From positions 135,050,226-135,114,225 of the forward strand of contig NC_088780.1 in the NCBI RefSeq assembly GCF_958450345.1: DNA of 64,000 nucleotides. The letters are read 5' to 3'. The translations under genes were made by a program, and so were the position numbers. The notes beneath the pieces are model-generated. The model was not told the DNA's origin and did no database searches. It worked only from the letters and a program-made list of their open reading frames with translations. Numbering within the stretch: the first letter of the stretch is position 1; every line of letters starts with the position of its first letter. The DNA is from Calliphora vicina. Its lineage: Eukaryota > Arthropoda > Insecta > Diptera > Calliphoridae. Below are positions 59,891-64,000 of the stretch, piece after piece.

Positions 59891-60520
59891 CATATGAAAC
59901 AAAAAGATCATTAAAATCAGATTTCATTAATTTGACCCTATAACCAGCAAACTTTAAAAAGCTAAAAAAAAGTTGTCGAATAATTTTTTTTAGAGTAATT
60001 ATGACTCAATAAACTCAGAACAGTCAGAAACTAATTTGCAAATTATGTTTAGGAACCAGGTGCAAATAGGTGAAGAGTGCCTCAGGGCATTGTTGCCGGT
60101 TTAGGTGTAAAAAACAATAATTATGATACGATTTTTTAGAAAAACTAATGAAAAAGAACTAATAAAAAATATTTCGAATATATCGGGCTACTAAAAGATA
60201 GTATAACTTTGAAAAAATAACGCACAAAATTTTACGTGCTAAAATTATGACATCACTCACTCACAAAACAGCTGACAGAACAAAAACTAAAAGACAGAAT
60301 GGATTTCGACCTTCAAGGGAAATGTTAACAAATCTGTAACTAAAGTCACCGTTAAATTAAAAAAAAATTAACTTTTTGAGATAATTGGTGTTTTGTAATG
60401 CATGCCTTGTGGCACTCTTGCGGGTTAGAGGGTTAATGAAATATTTTGTAGAATCAATATAAAAAGCTTGCAGGCATATGATTAATGTATTTAATATACT
60501 TACATACAAACTAGTATATT
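59891..60520. other. Non-coding, nothing recognised
   Basis: No gene and no placeable repeat. Confidence 0.35.
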
Positions 60521-60765
60521 CTTTATTACTCATACGTCTTTATATTATTTACACATACATAATTCATATTGGTAAAGGAAGAAAATTGAAAATATATTAA
60601 CAAAGTGAAAATAAATTTTTAATTTAATAAGTAGATTATAATGCAGAATATACACATTTACTATTAAATATAATAATATAGTTACCAAATTCTAAGAAAA
60701 TTCTTAAGATTTAAGAACAAATGCCGGCACGTTTCTACTTTATAAAACACATAGACAAGTCATAT
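60520..60765 (-). repeat. Inverted copy of the repeat at 54055
   Basis: 'tactcatacgtctttatatt' to 'ccggcacgtttctacttt' matches 54055-54360 in reverse. Confidence 0.5.
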
Positions 60766-60780
60766 TTATTAGTATTTATT

Positions 60781-61007
60781 TGGTCAATTCACAAGGTCTC
60801 CCATCATGTCATATTGTCATAATGTCCTAATATTTCACGACTCTTAGGCATTCGGCGCAGGTCTCTGCTGGTTGGTTATGATAACACAGAGTAGTTTTAT
60901 TTAAGGACATTTTATGCTCGAAAGGTAATAACAACATTTTCAAGCCATTGTAAAATATTAGGATATTATGACAATATGACATGATAGGACACCTTGTGAA
61001 TTGACCA
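60781..61007. mobile_element. 227-bp MITE, TGGTCAATTCACAAGG ends, intact
   Basis: The two ends are inverted over about 60 bp (TGGTCAATTCACAAGG...CCTTGTGAATTGACCA and the following 'atcatgtcatattgtcataat'). ATT flanks both ends. The copy at 30553-31126 is interrupted. Superfamily uncertain; a 3-bp duplication would allow Harbinger. Confidence 0.75.
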
Positions 61008-62150
61008 ATTGTGTGTTATTAAGATATAAAGGTTTGTTATATGTTAATTAATTCCTTAAGAAAGCTGAAGTTTATCTTTTTTTTAAATTTAAAAAAAAGC
61101 TAGCTAAATTACCAGGAAGTTTAAAAACATCAATACATACAACTTAATTAACTTCTCTTTATGACTTTTTGCAGCAAAAAACCTTTTGGTAGGTTTCTTT
61201 GGAGTTTTCAAGTGTTTAAATTTTAGCTTTCCTTGTTTTAAAATTACTTTTCCTTGCTTTCCAGGAAAATATGTTAAAAGAAAACCTAGCAATACGTAGA
61301 AAAAAGAAAATATGGTTGTCCTGACATTCATAAATTTTTAATATGATTATGGTTTTCTCTTTGCATAAATATTTATTAAAAGGGTATTAAAATTGATCTA
61401 CTTGTGCATTGAAAAGGATCAAAAAGAAAAGGCATTATAAAAAAGAGTTTTTAAAAAAGGTTAGATAGATTTTGTATAAGAATGTTTATAATTTCTATAA
61501 TCATTCACACAAACAAAAAGATTGGTTTGAGATAAAAAATTATTATAATCAGAAATGTAACTCAAATGGACGCTGTTTTTATTAGGAAATAAAAATTATG
61601 GAAAACTGAGTAGAGAATAATGCTCTATTCTGCAAAAAGGGAATGTACAGAAAAACAAATATACTTCAAATAGTTTCATTAAACTGTTTGTAAAGAACAT
61701 AAGCATAATAACGATAAACTCTTACAATATAAACCAACATAAAACATTAGTAGTCATTCCAGACAGGACATATGAACTACTATGGAAACCAAAAAGTTAT
61801 CTGGGCATTGAAATATATGCTGCCATTAAAACTTCCCTTATGTGCTGGCCTTACCACGTGTAAACGTTGCATATAAATATTTCTTATTACCAACATCTTA
61901 ATCTATAATTTCTTTTACAATTTTACTTCCATCTTAGATTGTCATGTCCTTATTGGTGTTGTCTGTCTACGACATTTATTTAATGTCAGAAAAAAAGAGG
62001 GGAAAATAACATTAAAGGAAACAATTTCCTTTATCCATATTAAATAAATAAAGCTTTAAGTATAAAACAGCTTAAAAGCCAGTAGGTACATTAGGATGGC
62101 CCCAATTTATTTGTGGTTATCAATAGTTATTTGATCCGCATGCTTACAGT
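61008..62150. other. Non-coding, nothing recognised
   Basis: The frame at 61104-61331 (minus) shows no motif. No repeat boundary was found. Confidence 0.35.
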
Positions 62151-63153
62151 TTTCCAATTTTTATGAAAATTATTTAATTATTTATATGTTTGCGGTAACC
62201 ATAATGTGACTCAGCGGTAATCATAATGTAACTCACATGTAATATATGATTGTAGTAAATAAATATATTGTTACGAAATTGTACTTGAATTCAAATATAA
62301 CGATTTTAAGGGCTGATTTAAAAGTAGCATAATGCTTTCAAATAACAGTGCTGTAATAGCAAACTGTAACATATCTGTGGGCATTATTAAATAAAAGCTT
62401 TCAGTTGATTTGATCGTAAGTTGGCAACGCTGTATTCGAATTCGAATATTCAGTTAAAGAACATTGTAGAAAGTACACCACAAATGGCGTATGTATTAGT
62501 AAGATCTATAATATTCGAATTTTGACAGTTAAAGAACAATCTGGAGTGCAGATGGCAGTGTTATAAATAGTGGCAGAGGTTGCAGTCGTGAGTGAGTTTA
62601 TCAGAGACGCTTTTCGAATAAACATCAACTGAGTGCCTTAAAGTGTGTTGTGTTTTTCAAGTAAATTCGTGTACATTATAAATTGTGTCTGTATTTCTGC
62701 GAATTTACAAACGTGTATAAAAAAAACATTGAGTGACTATTTATTCTGTTGTTGTTGTACATTTGAATAAATAAAGAGTTGTTACCATTTTCAAACTACA
62801 AAACGGCTTTTATTTGCAATCAAAAGTATCCGGTTTATTTAAAGGAAATAAACCAGCGTTTTGAAAAGGTTAAAACGTAACAATATGTTTCTCAGTATAT
62901 GATAACTATATTCCTGGAACAACACTTTATGGTGAAATATTACATCATAAAAATGATTGCCATAAACATATACATAATTACTTCAATCATATATATGATT
63001 TCTACAGCCTATGAACGGTAACTTAAACATATTGTAGTTACCGCAATCATATATATAATCATGGCGACCAAAATATTGTTAAAAACATGTAAAAATTTTG
63101 AAATTATTATTGTAAACATGTATATTGTACAACTATATTTTTTTGTCTGCGTG
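62150..63153. mobile_element. Element related to 39455-40273, split by an LTR
   Basis: The right end 'tttttttgtctgcgtg' (63138-63153) is flanked by TA and resembles the inverse of CACGCAGAGAAAAAA. The interior repeats 'taaccataatgt', 'atcatatatatgat' and similar palindromic words. The left end cannot be placed. An LTR sits at 62269-62882. Confidence 0.45.
62269..62882 (+). mobile_element. Solo LTR, 614 bp, ATAT duplication
   Basis: Begins TGTTACGAAATTG and ends TTAAAACGTAACA, with inverted TGTTACG/CGTAACA tips. ATAT flanks both ends (62265-62268, 62883-62886), fitting a 4-bp duplication of a Ty3/gypsy-type LTR retrotransposon. 'gttataaatagtggcag' (about 62561) is a possible TATA box and 'gaataaataaag' (about 62765) a polyadenylation signal. 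No gag-pol sequence adjoins it. The related copy is at 47755. Confidence 0.85.
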
Positions 63154-63155
63154 TA

Positions 63156-64000
63156 TATGGGGTATTATTAAATAATTTTGTCTATAAAAGAGTTCACGAC
63201 TATGCGGAATCAGGCAGCCAAGACAGTGGATGAAATTCTCCAGTTTTATAAATTTTATAGTATATTTAATAAAATATAGTAGTTTGAAACTTTGAAAATC
63301 TTATTTATAAAAAAAATTATGAATTTTATTTTCAAGATTTTTATGGCTAAACTATTATAGAAAATCTTGAAATTTTCAAAAAGTATTTTTTTTATTTTTG
63401 GATAAAGTGCCAAAATCAACTTTTTTCTTTTGAAAAAAAAAATTGTTAAAAATTCCCAAATATTTTTTATATTAGGCAATTGTTGGGAAAACGTTAGCAT
63501 TTGTGCCAAAACCAAGTTTTAAAAAATTTTGGTATTGAAACATTTTGAGGGAAATTTTTTAAAATTAATCAATTTTAGTTTCAAATTTAAAAAAAAAGTC
63601 AACAAAATTTTAAATGTTCATTCAAAATTTTAAATTTTTATTAAAGACCTACTTACAAATCAATTTTATATATTAAGCTATTTGAGGAAAATTTAGTCTT
63701 TTAAAGAATTACTGTTGGAGATGATGTGACAAAACAAACTTTTTCAGAAATTTCTCCATTTCAAAATTTTAAGGGAAATTCTTAAAAATGACCATCATAT
63801 TAAATCGAACAATTTTCATGTAATTGAAATTCGTTTTGGGTGAATATTTTTGATATTTAGCATTGTTTTCTAAAATTTGTCTTTTTTTGAAAATTGTGTA
63901 TTTGATTTTCAAATTGAAAAAATTTTTAATTTTTATTCAAAATTAAAAAATGTTTAAAATGTGTTCTCTTAAAGGACCGTTTTTGGATAACATGTGCTAA
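63156..64000. other. Non-coding, nothing recognised
   Basis: Extremely AT-rich end of the window. The frame at 63255-63515 (minus) has no motif. Confidence 0.35.

Overview
The window looks like a piece of a higher-dipteran fly genome (Schizophora, probably a calliphorid or muscid). The base composition is very AT-rich. The only intact genes are two intron-bearing, TATA-driven secreted lipase genes of the insect neutral-lipase type. The interspersed repeats match known fly families, above all a DINE-1/INE-1-like Helentron with its 'GACCCCATAAAGTATATATATTCT' and 'ATGTCCGTCTGTCCGTCTG' words. The species call is an inference; no search was run.

Layout. From 1 to about 10.5 kb two paralogous lipase genes lie head-to-tail on the minus strand (818-1923 and 9305-10405). 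About 7.3 kb of transposon-derived DNA separates them: a 2.7-kb terminal-inverted-repeat (TIR) element, a Helentron-like insert and two hAT-like foldback elements with 8-bp target duplications. From 10.5 kb to the end I find no intact host gene. That part is a layered transposon graveyard: an internally deleted arthropod transposon-type gene (14.5-15.1 kb), an inverted pair of 404-bp hAT MITEs with an apparent recombination scar (15.4-16.4 kb), a 2.4-kb near-palindrome (17.9-20.3 kb), a CACTA-like element (20.4-22.9 kb), a foldback element built of ~180-bp tandem units (23.0-25.5 kb), a Tc3-like transposase relic (25.6-26.5 kb), a LINE split by a hAT element that itself holds a piggyBac-type MITE (36.6-39.4 kb), a pogo-like MITE (40.7-41.5 kb), two related LTRs (47.8 and 62.3 kb), a Tc1/mariner relic with frameshifted DDE transposase (48.7-49.5 kb), a 113-bp satellite split by a hAT element that holds a Helentron (50.7-52.9 kb), and a mariner relic (57.9-58.4 kb).

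How it works together. The only likely cellular function is extracellular lipid hydrolysis by the two lipases, which keep a full Ser-Asp-His triad and a signal peptide interrupted by the same phase-1 intron. The remaining DNA is best read through its insertion order: target-site duplications, nested insertions and terminal repeats allow relative dating at several places. No tRNA, rRNA or CRISPR array was seen.
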